DNA from: Actinomycetota bacterium
GTDB taxonomy: Bacteria; Actinomycetota; UBA4738; HRBIN12
Length of the DNA: 52,162 nucleotides
NCBI GenBank assembly: GCA_040881665.1
Contig: JBBECT010000004.1
Coordinates: 65,620-117,781 of the forward strand
Reading direction: 5' to 3'
The stretch's first letter is position 1. Each line of letters begins with the position of its first letter. The position numbers were made by a program, and so were the translations under genes. This document shows positions 1 to 8,586 of this stretch, in pieces. The notes below the pieces were generated by a model. The model saw only the letters and a program-made list of their open reading frames with translations. It was not told where the DNA came from and did no database searches.

Positions 1-180
1 ACTGCCCCGGCAACGGGGACGGGAACCACTCGGGCAACCCGCACTGCGACGACGATGACGACTGCCCCGGCAACGGGGACGGGAACCACTCGGGCAACCC
101 GCACTGCGACGACGATGACGACTGCCCCGGCAACGGGGACGGGAACCACTCGGGCAACCCGCACTGCGACGACGAGGACG
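1..180 (+). repeat. Three tandem copies of a 60-bp coding repeat
   Basis: Positions 1-60, 61-120 and 121-180 are the same 60-bp unit. Copies 1 and 2 are identical, and copy 3 differs at one base near its end (gat to gag). The array may extend left of the window. The unit length is a multiple of three, so changes in copy number would keep the reading frame. In the frame that runs on to a stop at 294-296 each unit encodes 20 residues with two cysteines, many Gly/Asn and a run of Asp. Confidence 0.95.
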
Positions 181-296
181 ATGACGACGACGGCTACGAT
201 CGCCGGGTCCTGCCGGGGCTCGTGCTCGCGCTCCTCGGGACCGCGGTGATCCCGGTTCCGCTCCGGGTCCTCCGTCGTCGATCCCGGCGCAACTAG
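3..296 (+). CDS. Acidic repeat surface protein with C-terminal membrane anchor (5' truncated)
   Basis: The open frame enters from the left edge and ends with TAG at 294-296, so only the last 97 residues are visible and no start codon is present. It has three 20-residue repeats of the form CPGNGDGNHSGNPHC followed by an Asp run, then a short Asp-rich linker, a hydrophobic stretch of about 17 residues (LPGLVLALLGTAVIPVP) and a basic tail (RVLRRRSRRN). This order, acidic ectodomain then membrane segment then positive tail, is that of a C-terminally anchored exported protein. The motif LPGLV is not an LPXTG sorting signal, so sortase attachment is not supported. The Asp/Asn/Gly-rich repeats recall calcium-binding or structural repeats, but no known family is recognised. 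The paired Cys in each unit could form disulfides. Function unknown. Confidence 0.7.
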   Translation, partial: CPGNGDGNHSGNPHCDDDDDCPGNGDGNHSGNPHCDDDDDCPGNGDGNHSGNPHCDDEDDDDDGYDRRVLPGLVLALLGTAVIPVPLRVLRRRSRRN

Positions 297-420
297 CCCA
301 TACCTGCGCACCTACGCGACGCGCGGGGCACGGAGAGACCACCCTCGCACCCCGCCCGGCCTGGAGGCACTTTCCACGGACATCAAGCGTCCCGGGCACC
401 CGGCCGATGCCTCAGAGGTC

Positions 421-2385
421 ATGGCGATCGATCCGGCCGGCGAGGCATCCGGCGCCGCTCCCACACCCCGGCACGCGGGGACCGAGGCGGCGGTCCTGTT
501 CTCGCACCTGTTCCACGGAACCGCGGAGGGCCTCGCGGTCGTCCGCCACCGAGATGGGGTGTTCCTGGAGGCGAACGACGCGTTCCTGCGCCTGCTCGGA
601 CTCGACCGCGACGGCGTGGTGGGATCGTCATCCTTCGAGCTCGGCCTCTGGGCGGACCTGGGCGGCCAGGGAGCGGCGCGGGCGATCCTCTCCGAGCGCA
701 CCTGGGTCGAGGATCTGCTCGCCCATGTCGTCCACCCGAACGGCGAGGTCTCGACGCTGCGCGTCGCCGCCGAGATGCTCCGCACCACCGACGAACCGAC
801 GATCCTCGTCCGCGCGACCGAGGCCTCGACCCTGGTTGGATCCGACCGCTTCCGCGTGCTTCGCGAAGCCGAGGCACGGTATCGAGCGCTCGTCGAACAG
901 CTCCCGGCGATCGTCTACAGCGAGGTGCCCGACGAGAACAGTCCCACCGGCTTCCGTGACGTCTACATCTCGCCACAGACCGTGGACAAGCTCGGGTACA
1001 CCGCAGCGGAATGGCAGAACGATCCCACTCTGTGGCAGAAGGTCGCGCATCCCGACGATCTCCCCGACCTCCTGGTTGAGGAGGAACGCTCGAACGACAC
1101 GGGCGACGCGTTCTCGAGCACCTACCGCATGGTCGCGCGCGATGGCGGTGTGCTCTGGTTCCACGACGATGCCGTGCGCGCGACCGATCCGGAGACCGGA
1201 CTCGAGACGTGGAAGGGCATCATGCTCGACATCACCGAGCAGAAGCTGGCCGAGGAGCACCTGCGCGAGGCCGAGGCGCGGTACCGCACGCTGATCGAGC
1301 AGATCCCCTCGATCGTGTACCGCTCGGAGTTCACGACGAACGGAAGGTGGCTCTACGTCAGCCCCCAGATCGAACGGATCCTCGGCTTCACCCCGGAGGA
1401 GTGGCTGCTCCACCCCCATCCGTTCGCGACCTTCTGCCATCCCCACGACCTCGAGAGGATCAACGAGGCGGAGGAACGGTCCCACCTGACGGGCGAGCCC
1501 TTCAAGGCCGAGTACCGGCTCCGCGCCAACGACGATCGCTGGCGATGGATCCTCGACGAGGCCGACGTCGTGCGTGGACCGGAAGGGGAGCCGCTCCACA
1601 TGCAGGGGCTGATGTTCGACATCACCGATCGCAAGGCGGCGGAGGAGCGCGTGCGCGAGGCCCTCGAACGCGAGCGCGCCGCGAACCAGCGGCTCGAAGC
1701 GCTCGACGTGCTCAAGAACACCCTGCTGCACACCGTTTCTCACGACCTGAAGAACCCGCTCACCGCGATCCACGCGGCGGCGAGCACGCTCCGCGACCTC
1801 GGCGACAAGCTCGCCGAGTCAGATCGCGGGGAGCTGATCGGCACCCTGATCTCCCGGTCCGAGCGGATGAACGAGCTGCTGAGCGATCTCCTCGACCTCG
1901 ATCGGCTCGATCGCGGGGCGCTCGAGCCGAGACGCGCCCCCCTGGAGACCGCCGCGTTGATCGAACGGGTCGTGGCCGAGTGCGACGCCGCGAAGGGTCG
2001 CGCTGTCGAGATCGAGGCCTCCGTCGAACCGGTATCGCTCGACCGCACGAAGGTCGAGCGCATCGTCGACAACCTGCTCCGCAATGCCCTGCGCTACGCG
2101 CCCGCGAACACGCCGATCCGGATCGAGGCGACCGTCGAGGGCGACGCCCTCACGCTCGCGGTCGAGGACCGGGGACTCGGCGTGCCCGACGCAGAGAAGG
2201 ACGAGATCTTCCGAGCGTTCCGGCGTGGTGCCGGTAGCCAGGCGTCACCGGAGGGAACGGGGATCGGCCTGTCGCTCGTGGATCGCTTCGCCGAGCTCCA
2301 CGGCGGCCGGGCGTGGGTGGAAGACCGCGAGGGCGGCGGGGCGAGCTTCCGGGTGCTGCTCCCGGGGCACGAAACCTCGGCGTGA
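421..2385 (+). CDS. PAS-domain sensor histidine kinase (soluble)
   Basis: 654 residues from ATG 421, with AGAGG just upstream. Three PAS-type sensor domains are visible: about 20-125 (weak), about 150-275 and about 288-412, the last two each opening with EARYR..(I/V)EQ.P.IVY. A short helix leads to a HisKA dimerisation domain with the phospho-acceptor His441 in SHDLKNP. The HATPase_c domain shows an N box (DNLLRNALRYA), a G1 box (EDRGLGVPD) and a G2 box (GTGIGLSLV). No signal peptide or membrane segment is seen, so it should sense an intracellular cue. The signal and partner are unknown: no response regulator lies nearby, so it is an orphan kinase here. Family assignment is firm. Confidence 0.93.
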   Translation: MAIDPAGEASGAAPTPRHAGTEAAVLFSHLFHGTAEGLAVVRHRDGVFLEANDAFLRLLGLDRDGVVGSSSFELGLWADLGGQGAARAILSERTWVEDLLAHVVHPNGEVSTLRVAAEMLRTTDEPTILVRATEASTLVGSDRFRVLREAEARYRALVEQLPAIVYSEVPDENSPTGFRDVYISPQTVDKLGYTAAEWQNDPTLWQKVAHPDDLPDLLVEEERSNDTGDAFSSTYRMVARDGGVLWFHDDAVRATDPETGLETWKGIMLDITEQKLAEEHLREAEARYRTLIEQIPSIVYRSEFTTNGRWLYVSPQIERILGFTPEEWLLHPHPFATFCHPHDLERINEAEERSHLTGEPFKAEYRLRANDDRWRWILDEADVVRGPEGEPLHMQGLMFDITDRKAAEERVREALERERAANQRLEALDVLKNTLLHTVSHDLKNPLTAIHAAASTLRDLGDKLAESDRGELIGTLISRSERMNELLSDLLDLDRLDRGALEPRRAPLETAALIERVVAECDAAKGRAVEIEASVEPVSLDRTKVERIVDNLLRNALRYAPANTPIRIEATVEGDALTLAVEDRGLGVPDAEKDEIFRAFRRGAGSQASPEGTGIGLSLVDRFAELHGGRAWVEDREGGGASFRVLLPGHETSA

Positions 2386-2391
2386 GCGGCG

Positions 2392-3453
2392 TCAGGCGAG
2401 ACAGCCGGCCGAACCCGCGTCACGGACCCGCTCGGGCCCGATGCCACGGAAGCGCCACCCGTACGCGTCCGGTTCGAGGGTGAGTTCGAGCACCCCGAAG
2501 CTGCCCTCTCCCCGCACCTGACTGCCGGGCTGGGCGCGATCGAACTCGTAGAGCTGGTCCCCTCCCGTCCCCACGACGAACTGACGGACCCCCTCGGGAT
2601 CTCGCCGCCCGCCGACGCCGAGCGGAGCGAACCGTTCGTAGGTTTCGTCGTGTGCGCTCAAGACCAACTCGACCCGGGCGTCGACGAGCAACCGCCACAA
2701 CGGTTCGAGCCGGCCGTAGGGACCGTGCGGACCGGAGCTGAACCGGGGCTCGTGCCACATCGCGAGCTGGCACGTCGCCTCGCTGGTCCGAAGGCGATCG
2801 CGGAGCCACGTCCACTGCTCGCTCCCCGGTTCGCACGACGGCGAGCGGAAGAACGGATACGCGCAGTTCGCGTTCAGCGCGTAGATCTCCCACTCACCGA
2901 CGCGGACCATGTACCAGCCCTTGTCGCGGGCGCCGGCTCGCTGCTTCCAGTAGTCGAAGTATCCGTCCGGCGACCCGGACCAGTACTCGTGGTTCCCGAT
3001 CGCCGGGTAGGTGATGTCCTTGAACCGTCCCCAGCTGTCGTCGTAGACCTCCCGGAACTTCGCGAGCGTCCCGTCGTCGTTCTGCAGGTCTCCGAGACCG
3101 AGGACCGCGTCGGGGTTCAGTTCCTCGACGAGCTTGGCGGTGCGGTGCTGGGCGCAATGGCCGGCCGTGCCCCGACCATCGCGAAGGAACGGATCCTCCG
3201 TGTCGCACGCCACGTCGCCGGCGGCAACGACCGTCGCCGTCGTTCCGGCCGGCTCGGGGGCCGGGGAGTCCTCCGACGTCGGGCTCCCGGACGCAGAAGC
3301 CCCCGGGGCCGACGCAACGGTCGTCGGGACGGAGGTCGGGTCCGGCCCTGCCGCGGAACTCTGCACGCGCGAGGTGGGCCACAGAAGGATGCCGGCCACC
3401 ACGAGCGCAACGAAGGTTGCGGAGGCGCCGGCGACCCGATGGGCGCGGGTCAC
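2392..3453 (-). CDS. Exported calcineurin-like metallophosphoesterase
   Basis: 353 residues from GTG 3453. An upstream TTG at 3516 is also in frame but would overlap the preceding gene by 44 nt, so GTG is preferred. The N-terminus has one hydrophobic segment (ATFVALVVAGILLW) followed by a Ser/Thr/Pro-rich linker, as in a membrane-anchored exported protein. The catalytic part carries the metallophosphoesterase blocks GDVACD, GLGDLQNDD, GNHEYW, AMWHEPRFSSG and SAHDETYERF, which supply the Asp/His/Asn ligands of the dinuclear metal site. It resembles purple-acid-phosphatase-like secreted enzymes, and the substrate is probably an extracellular phosphoester. It lies 19 nt downstream of the phosphodiester-glycosidase-like gene on the same strand, so the two are probably co-transcribed and may act together on exported phosphorylated glycans; that pairing is inference. 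Confidence 0.88.
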   Translation of the reverse strand: MTRAHRVAGASATFVALVVAGILLWPTSRVQSSAAGPDPTSVPTTVASAPGASASGSPTSEDSPAPEPAGTTATVVAAGDVACDTEDPFLRDGRGTAGHCAQHRTAKLVEELNPDAVLGLGDLQNDDGTLAKFREVYDDSWGRFKDITYPAIGNHEYWSGSPDGYFDYWKQRAGARDKGWYMVRVGEWEIYALNANCAYPFFRSPSCEPGSEQWTWLRDRLRTSEATCQLAMWHEPRFSSGPHGPYGRLEPLWRLLVDARVELVLSAHDETYERFAPLGVGGRRDPEGVRQFVVGTGGDQLYEFDRAQPGSQVRGEGSFGVLELTLEPDAYGWRFRGIGPERVRDAGSAGCLA

Positions 3454-3472
3454 GAGGGCCTCGGGGCGCCGA

Positions 3473-5002
3473 TCAGGCGCCCGGCTCCGTCCCGGTCGCG
3501 GCTCGGTACGTGGCAAGGGCGTCCTGGAACTCGGTCGTCGTCGTCACGCCCGCCGGCACCGGACCGAAGACGCCACGGGCGAGCGCGTCGTAGTAGCCGC
3601 CCGTGGAACCGGGGTCGGTCAGGGCCTGCTGCTCGAGCACGCCGGCCATGTCCGGCGGCAGGAGGGTTGCCGAGCTCGTGGAAGCGGTCGTCCGTGCCGG
3701 TTCCTGGGGATCCGCGTGCGGCAGCACCATCAGGGCCGACACCGCCCACCGCTCGGGCGCGTCGGTCGGCCGGTTGACCAGGCAACCGGTCGAGCGGGGG
3801 ACCTCACAGTACGGACCCCGAGGGCGGACCCACATCGTCGCCCCGCCCCCGCCGTCGAGGTTGATCGCCCAGGTGGCGCCGAGCTTGCGGAACTCGTTCG
3901 CGAACCGCTCGAGGTTGACGCCCACCGACCACCCCCGACGTCGTCCGTCGACGACCACGATGAAGGTCTTGCAGGTGTCGGTCGTGCGCTCGGTCGTGCA
4001 GCCGCGATTGATGCCGACGCCGGTGCGTGGGTTCTTGGCGCAGAAGTACGCGAGGGCGCATCCGCCCTTCGGAGCGACGTTCCGCGGCTTGCCGTCGCCG
4101 TCCGGATCGGTCAGCAGCTGCGGGGCGCCGCCGATCACGTCGGTGACCTTCGGGAAGCCCACGGTCCAACGCACGTCGGCCGTGTCGCCGACCTCGAGCG
4201 GCTTGATGAAGTTGTTCGCCTTCGTCGATCCGCGCTTGGTCCCGACCACGACAGCTCCGTCGCCGGCGAAATTCGTCGGGTTGCCGTCCGGGCAGGGGTC
4301 GTTCCACGTCTCGGCGACGCGCATCGTGCGCACGACACCCTCGGTCGTGACCCGTCGACGTCCCTCGGAGCCGTCCACGGGCACCAACCGCACGGAACAC
4401 AGCCTCTTACCCGGATGTTGCTTCTGACCGCCCACGGGCGTCCAGCCCGCGACGTGCCCGCCTTTGCCGTCGCCGGAGTTCCATCGATCGACGATGAAGT
4501 TGACGCCGTCGCCGGTGAGGGGCTGCACGATCGCCTTCGCGCCGGGTCGCTTCGCGAACCCGCGCAGCTCGTCCTGCTGCATCGAGAAGGCGACCCCGGC
4601 CTGCCGTCCGGCGGTCCGAAGATCACCGTCCTCGGCGCTCACGTGGACGGGATAGCCGTCCTTGGCGAAGTCGCCGTTGACCGCGGCGAGCGCCCCGTAG
4701 GACGTGCCGATGTCGCTCGTCTTGCGGTAGCCGCCGAACACGTTGCTGGCCGCACCCACATCGAGCATCGCGTTCTGACGCTGCGGGTCGATGACCGTGA
4801 GGATCCGCATGCGGACGGGCCCCGACGAATAGGTCTTCGTCGAGAGAAAGACGCCCGGCTTCAGCTTGAACGAACGTTTGGAGACCCTTGCCGTCGCCCC
4901 GGTTGCCGGACCGAGCACGACCAGTGCCATAGCGAGCGCCAGACCAGCTCCCAGGATCGTTCGGGCCGCGGTCCGGCGTGGGAGGAACTCGTTTCGGCCC
5001 AC
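3473..5002 (-). CDS. Exported phosphodiester glycosidase (NAGPA-domain) family protein
   Basis: Start chosen at GTG 5002 because an AGGAGGG Shine-Dalgarno sequence lies about 8 nt upstream; the open frame extends to 5053 without such a signal. About 509 residues. The N-terminus (RRTAARTILGAGLALAMALVVLGPATGATA) is a signal peptide or anchor. The body matches the NAGPA/phosphodiester-glycosidase family: AAVNGDF near the start of the domain, then a region with Cys pairs (CSVRL, CALAYFCAKNPRTGVG), VVDGRR and NLDGGGGATMW, the last being the family's hallmark. The C-terminus has DPGSTGG, shared with the paralogue at 39217-40638. Relatives hydrolyse sugar phosphodiesters, but the substrate here is unknown. 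It is upstream of and probably co-transcribed with the metallophosphoesterase. Confidence 0.85.
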   Translation of the reverse strand: MGRNEFLPRRTAARTILGAGLALAMALVVLGPATGATARVSKRSFKLKPGVFLSTKTYSSGPVRMRILTVIDPQRQNAMLDVGAASNVFGGYRKTSDIGTSYGALAAVNGDFAKDGYPVHVSAEDGDLRTAGRQAGVAFSMQQDELRGFAKRPGAKAIVQPLTGDGVNFIVDRWNSGDGKGGHVAGWTPVGGQKQHPGKRLCSVRLVPVDGSEGRRRVTTEGVVRTMRVAETWNDPCPDGNPTNFAGDGAVVVGTKRGSTKANNFIKPLEVGDTADVRWTVGFPKVTDVIGGAPQLLTDPDGDGKPRNVAPKGGCALAYFCAKNPRTGVGINRGCTTERTTDTCKTFIVVVDGRRRGWSVGVNLERFANEFRKLGATWAINLDGGGGATMWVRPRGPYCEVPRSTGCLVNRPTDAPERWAVSALMVLPHADPQEPARTTASTSSATLLPPDMAGVLEQQALTDPGSTGGYYDALARGVFGPVPAGVTTTTEFQDALATYRAATGTEPGA

Positions 5003-5055
5003 GGGGTGATCCCTCCTGACTCCGGGGTCGACTGCCACACCAGATGGAAGCACCG

Positions 5056-5084
5056 AGGATAGCGATGATGGACTAGTCCGTGAA
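5056..5084 (-). promoter_or_regulatory. Candidate promoter with a 10-bp palindrome in the spacer
   Basis: On the minus strand TTCACG (5084-5079) and TATCCT (5061-5056) are 17 nt apart and sit upstream of the glycosidase gene starting at 5002. The spacer contains the perfect palindrome GGACTAGTCC (5070-5079). A second, looser site GACCAAAGTCC lies at 5089-5099. The position suggests an operator, and the GGAC...GTCC form recalls boxes bound by NarL/DosR-type regulators. This is inference from sequence form only. Confidence 0.4.
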
Positions 5085-5216
5085 CCCCGACCAAAGTCCT
5101 AGTCGCTGCGCCGGCCCACCTGCCCTGCCTGGCTCCCGCTCCGTCCGTTCCCTCAGGTCGAGCCGCGTGCCGCCGATATCCGGGGTACCGGAACGGTTTG
5201 GGGATCCTCTTCGTCG

Positions 5217-6932
5217 ATGCCCGAGGGAAAGAAGGAAACTCTCGTGATCTCCGCCAGCAGACCGAACGGCGCCGGCCCTGCCGTGCCCAGGGGAACGAGC
5301 CCGATCCTGCCTGCCACGCCCGCCGCTGCTGCTGCGGCTCCCGGCGACACGGCCTCCCCCGGCGAGCGGCTCCTCGAGGCTGTTGCACGCACGGCGGAGC
5401 GGTTCCTGCGCGCCGAGGACTGGGCCGAACCGGTCCAGGAGGTCCTCGCGGACATCGGAGAAGCCACGGGCGTGGGCCGCGTGTACATCTTCGAGAACCA
5501 CCGGGCTCGCGACGGCACGCTCCTGCACAGCATGCGGTGGGAATGGTGCGCGCCCGGCGTCCGAGCGACGTTCGGGGATCCCGATCTGCAGGATCGTCCC
5601 TACCCCCGGAGCGAGTGGAAGCGCTGGTTCGCGCGGATCGAGGCCGGAGAGACGGTGTTCGCCCACCACTCCGACGAGGCGAGCGAGGCGTCCAAGCGTG
5701 CGATGACGGGGTGGGGGATCGTGTCGATCGCGGTCGTGCCGATCCACGTCGGCGGGTCGTGGTGGGGATACATGGCCTACGACGACGTCGTGGAGGAACG
5801 GCCCTGGGCGGACGGTGAGCTCGAAGCCCTGCGGGCGGCGGCGGGGATCCTCGGCGCGGCGATCGAGCGCGACCGCGCCCGGTCGGAGGGCCGCGAGGCC
5901 GAAGCTCGGTACCGGGCGCTCGTCGAACAGATCCCCTCGGTCGTCTACACGGAGTACCTGGACGGCCCCGACGGCGAAGCGCAAGGCGTTTCGTACATGA
6001 GTCCGCAGGTGACGGCGCTGTTCGGATACACCCCCGAGGAATGGCTCAACCCGAGGGTCTACTGGGATCGCATCGTGCATCCGGACGATCGGACCCGGCT
6101 CGACGGGCTCGCGGACCGCTCGATCGACGAAGGCGTCCCGTGGCACGTCGAGTACCGCATCCGGACGGCGGACGGGGCCGAGCGCTGGGTGCTCGATGAC
6201 TCGGTCATGCTCCGTGGCAAGGACGGAGAACCGCTCGTCTGGCAGGGAACCGTCACCGACATCAGCGCCGCGAAGGGGGCACAGGCCGAGCGCCGCAAGC
6301 TGCTCGCCCGCGTCGTCGAAGCGCAGGAAGAGGAACGACGCCGGATCGCCTCCGACGTCCACGACGACCAGATCCAGAAGCTCACCGCCGTCAGCCTGCG
6401 ACTCCAGACCTTCCGCCGCCACGTCGAGGACCCGACGGCGCTCGAGGACCTCGACCGGCTGGAACGTACCGTCGGTCGTGCGATCGAAGGCTTGCGCCAC
6501 CTCCTGTTCGAACTTCGGCCCAAGCTGCTCGACGATGCCGGACTCAGCGCGGCCCTCACGCAGTACTGCCGTCGCGCCGAGCTCGAATCCGGGATCGAGC
6601 ACCTCGTCGACGGCGATCTGGAGTCCGAACCCTCCGCCCAGACCCGCGGCGTCGCCTACCGGATCGCCCAGGAGGCACTGACGAACGCGCGGCGCCACGC
6701 GAACCCGACGCGGATCACGGTACGGATCAACGGCAGCGAGGAGGCGATCGTCGTGCGGGTTATCGACGACGGCGACGGCTTCGAGGAGGGGCCCGGCCTC
6801 GCAGGAGAGGGCCACCTCGGACTGTCCTCGATGCGCGAGCGCGCCGAGCTGGCGGGCGGCACGTGGCAGCTTCGTTCGTCTCCCGGCCGCGGGACCACCG
6901 TCGAGTTCCGACTCCCGGTCCAACCGCGGTAG
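5217..6932 (+). CDS. GAF-PAS sensor histidine kinase, NarL/DesK (HisKA_3) type
   Basis: 571 residues from ATG 5217. After a Pro/Ala-rich N-terminus comes a GAF domain (about 55-220; VGRVYIFENHRA, VVPIHVGGSWWGYMAYDD), a PAS domain (about 225-355, opening EARYRALVEQIPSVVY), and a HisKA_3 domain with the acceptor His382 in RRRIASDVHDDQIQKL. The C-terminal HATPase carries FELRPKLLDD, AQEALTNARRHA, DDGDGF and GLSSMRERAELAGG. This architecture normally pairs with a LuxR/NarL-type response regulator, which is not present nearby. The enzyme is soluble, so a cytosolic or redox/gas-type cue through GAF/PAS is plausible. Its PAS opening sequence is nearly the same as those of the kinase at 421-2385, indicating related sensor modules. 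Confidence 0.92.
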   Translation: MPEGKKETLVISASRPNGAGPAVPRGTSPILPATPAAAAAAPGDTASPGERLLEAVARTAERFLRAEDWAEPVQEVLADIGEATGVGRVYIFENHRARDGTLLHSMRWEWCAPGVRATFGDPDLQDRPYPRSEWKRWFARIEAGETVFAHHSDEASEASKRAMTGWGIVSIAVVPIHVGGSWWGYMAYDDVVEERPWADGELEALRAAAGILGAAIERDRARSEGREAEARYRALVEQIPSVVYTEYLDGPDGEAQGVSYMSPQVTALFGYTPEEWLNPRVYWDRIVHPDDRTRLDGLADRSIDEGVPWHVEYRIRTADGAERWVLDDSVMLRGKDGEPLVWQGTVTDISAAKGAQAERRKLLARVVEAQEEERRRIASDVHDDQIQKLTAVSLRLQTFRRHVEDPTALEDLDRLERTVGRAIEGLRHLLFELRPKLLDDAGLSAALTQYCRRAELESGIEHLVDGDLESEPSAQTRGVAYRIAQEALTNARRHANPTRITVRINGSEEAIVVRVIDDGDGFEEGPGLAGEGHLGLSSMRERAELAGGTWQLRSSPGRGTTVEFRLPVQPR

Positions 6933-7056
6933 CCTGGCCCGACCCGTTCAGATCGGTGACCCACTGAACGCTCCTCCTCGATCCCTCACCCGGCAACCTC
7001 CTCGCCGCCCGCACCGTGCCCGCGGGCTCGTCGCGCTCGCGCTCGTCGCCTTCTGT

Positions 7057-8526
7057 GTGGCGTCGTCCCTCGCGTCCGCGGCATCGGCCGGCGTACCGGA
7101 TCCGGCGACGGTCACGCTCGCACTCAGCACGCGGAAGCTGCCGGCCGGTTCCTGCCTCGACGCGACGATCACCGTCGGTCCGGACCGCACGGGCCAGGAC
7201 GTCCAACTGCAGCGGGCCACCCGGGAGGGATGGAGAACGATCGCGCGGATCCCGCTCGGACCGGGTTCACAGGCCCTCGTCCGAACCTGCATGCACTGGA
7301 GCGACCTCGGAACGGTGCGGCTCCGATCCCGCTGGCCCCGGCAGGACGCCGACAACGAGACGGGCGTCAGCGCGATCAAGGACGTCAAGGTCGTGAAGGC
7401 ACGATGGATGCGCAAGATCGATCGCCTCGTGCGGAAGCGCTCGATCGGGGTGTCGGTCGGCGCCGGAGCGGTGGGCGGCGATCCGGCGGCGCACACGTTC
7501 CTCTACCGGCGCGCCGATGCCACCCGGCGAGCCCCCGCCTCGAACGAGAAGCTCCTGCTGTCGATGGCGCTGCTCGACCGGCTGGGACCGGACGCGCGCT
7601 TCGCGACGAAAGCCGGCGTCACGCGATGGCGCAACGGGGTCTCCGGCGACCTGTGGATCACGGGGGCCGGCGACCCGGAGGTCGGCCCGGGCAAGATCCG
7701 CTCGCTCGCGACCCGCCTGGTCGACGCGGGCCTGCGGCGGGTCCGCGGGCGCGTCCTCGGCAACCGGGGCGGCTTCGCTCGCGACTGGTGGGCGCGAGGA
7801 TGGAAGCGTTCCTACCGCGACCTCTACATCCCCCTGCCGACGGCGCTGACGTGGCAGGGCAATCGGGCCGGGGGGCGGCACATCCGCGACCCCGAGCGGC
7901 GCGCGGCGGCCTCGCTGCACGAGCAGCTCCGCCGCATGGGGGTGCGGATCGGAGGCCGCCCCGGGGACGGGCGCCCGAAGCGATCGCTCGACACGGTCGC
8001 TCAGGTGGGGTCGGCCCCGCTCGAGGACCTGTTGCGCCGTCAGAACGTGCACTCGAAGAACTTCTTCGCCGAGGTGCTCGGCAAGGCGCTCGGTGCGGCG
8101 CGAGCGGGCGCACCGGGAACGATCGCGAAGGGGGCACGATCGATCGAAGCCTTCACGAAGGGTCTGGAGGTGCGGGCGCGTGCGTACGACTCCTCGGGGC
8201 TGTCCTCGGCGAACCGGATCGCGCCCGGCGGGATCGTCCGGCTCCTGCTCGCGGCCGAAGACGCGAGCTGGTACGAGCCGCTCCGTACGAGCTTGCCTTC
8301 GGCGGGTCAGGGGACCTTGCGCGGCCGGCTGCGGGGCGTCGGGGTGCGGGCCAAGACCGGCACCCTGTCGGGCATCTCAGCATTGTCGGGGTGGGTCTGG
8401 CTCGAGCAGGAGGATCGCTGGGCCACGTTCTCGATCCTGTCGCGCGGCATGTCGAAGTCGACCGCGGTCGCGATCGAGGACCGCATCGTCCGTGCGATCT
8501 CGAACGGGGCCCGGATCCCCGACTGA
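7057..8526 (+). CDS. D-alanyl-D-alanine carboxypeptidase/endopeptidase, PBP4 (peptidase S13) family
   Basis: At least 489 residues from GTG 7057, but this GTG lies inside the hydrophobic core of a signal peptide. The in-frame sequence upstream (RRPHRARGLVALALVAFCVASSLASAASA) is open back past 6964, where a CTG occurs, and no ATG is found, so the true start is probably a non-ATG codon near 6964. Active-site motifs are present: S162-N-E-K (SxxK), S384-A-N (SxN, in YDSSGLSSAN) and K433-T-G-T. These define the S13 penicillin-binding fold that trims or opens peptidoglycan peptides outside the cell. The residues between the signal peptide and the catalytic domain (about 10-125) are a small beta-rich domain of unknown role. 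It follows the sensor kinase after 124 nt. Confidence 0.88.
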   Translation: MASSLASAASAGVPDPATVTLALSTRKLPAGSCLDATITVGPDRTGQDVQLQRATREGWRTIARIPLGPGSQALVRTCMHWSDLGTVRLRSRWPRQDADNETGVSAIKDVKVVKARWMRKIDRLVRKRSIGVSVGAGAVGGDPAAHTFLYRRADATRRAPASNEKLLLSMALLDRLGPDARFATKAGVTRWRNGVSGDLWITGAGDPEVGPGKIRSLATRLVDAGLRRVRGRVLGNRGGFARDWWARGWKRSYRDLYIPLPTALTWQGNRAGGRHIRDPERRAAASLHEQLRRMGVRIGGRPGDGRPKRSLDTVAQVGSAPLEDLLRRQNVHSKNFFAEVLGKALGAARAGAPGTIAKGARSIEAFTKGLEVRARAYDSSGLSSANRIAPGGIVRLLLAAEDASWYEPLRTSLPSAGQGTLRGRLRGVGVRAKTGTLSGISALSGWVWLEQEDRWATFSILSRGMSKSTAVAIEDRIVRAISNGARIPD

Positions 8527-8586
8527 GCGACGACGCTTGCGCTCGAGCGCCCCGCTCGCGGACACGCCTGATCGCCGGCACGCAAC

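Noticed and set aside
1-180. Possible CRISPR array
   Set aside because: The 60-bp units are directly adjacent and coding, with no spacers.
55-249. Open frame with a repeated Thr/Ala-rich 20-residue pattern
   Set aside because: It is a shifted reading of the 60-bp repeats; the frame starting at 3 has the acidic Cys repeats, runs through a membrane anchor and ends at 296.
210-260. LPXTG-type sortase signal
   Set aside because: The sequence reads LPGLV before the hydrophobic segment, not LPXTG, and the anchor lacks the usual form.
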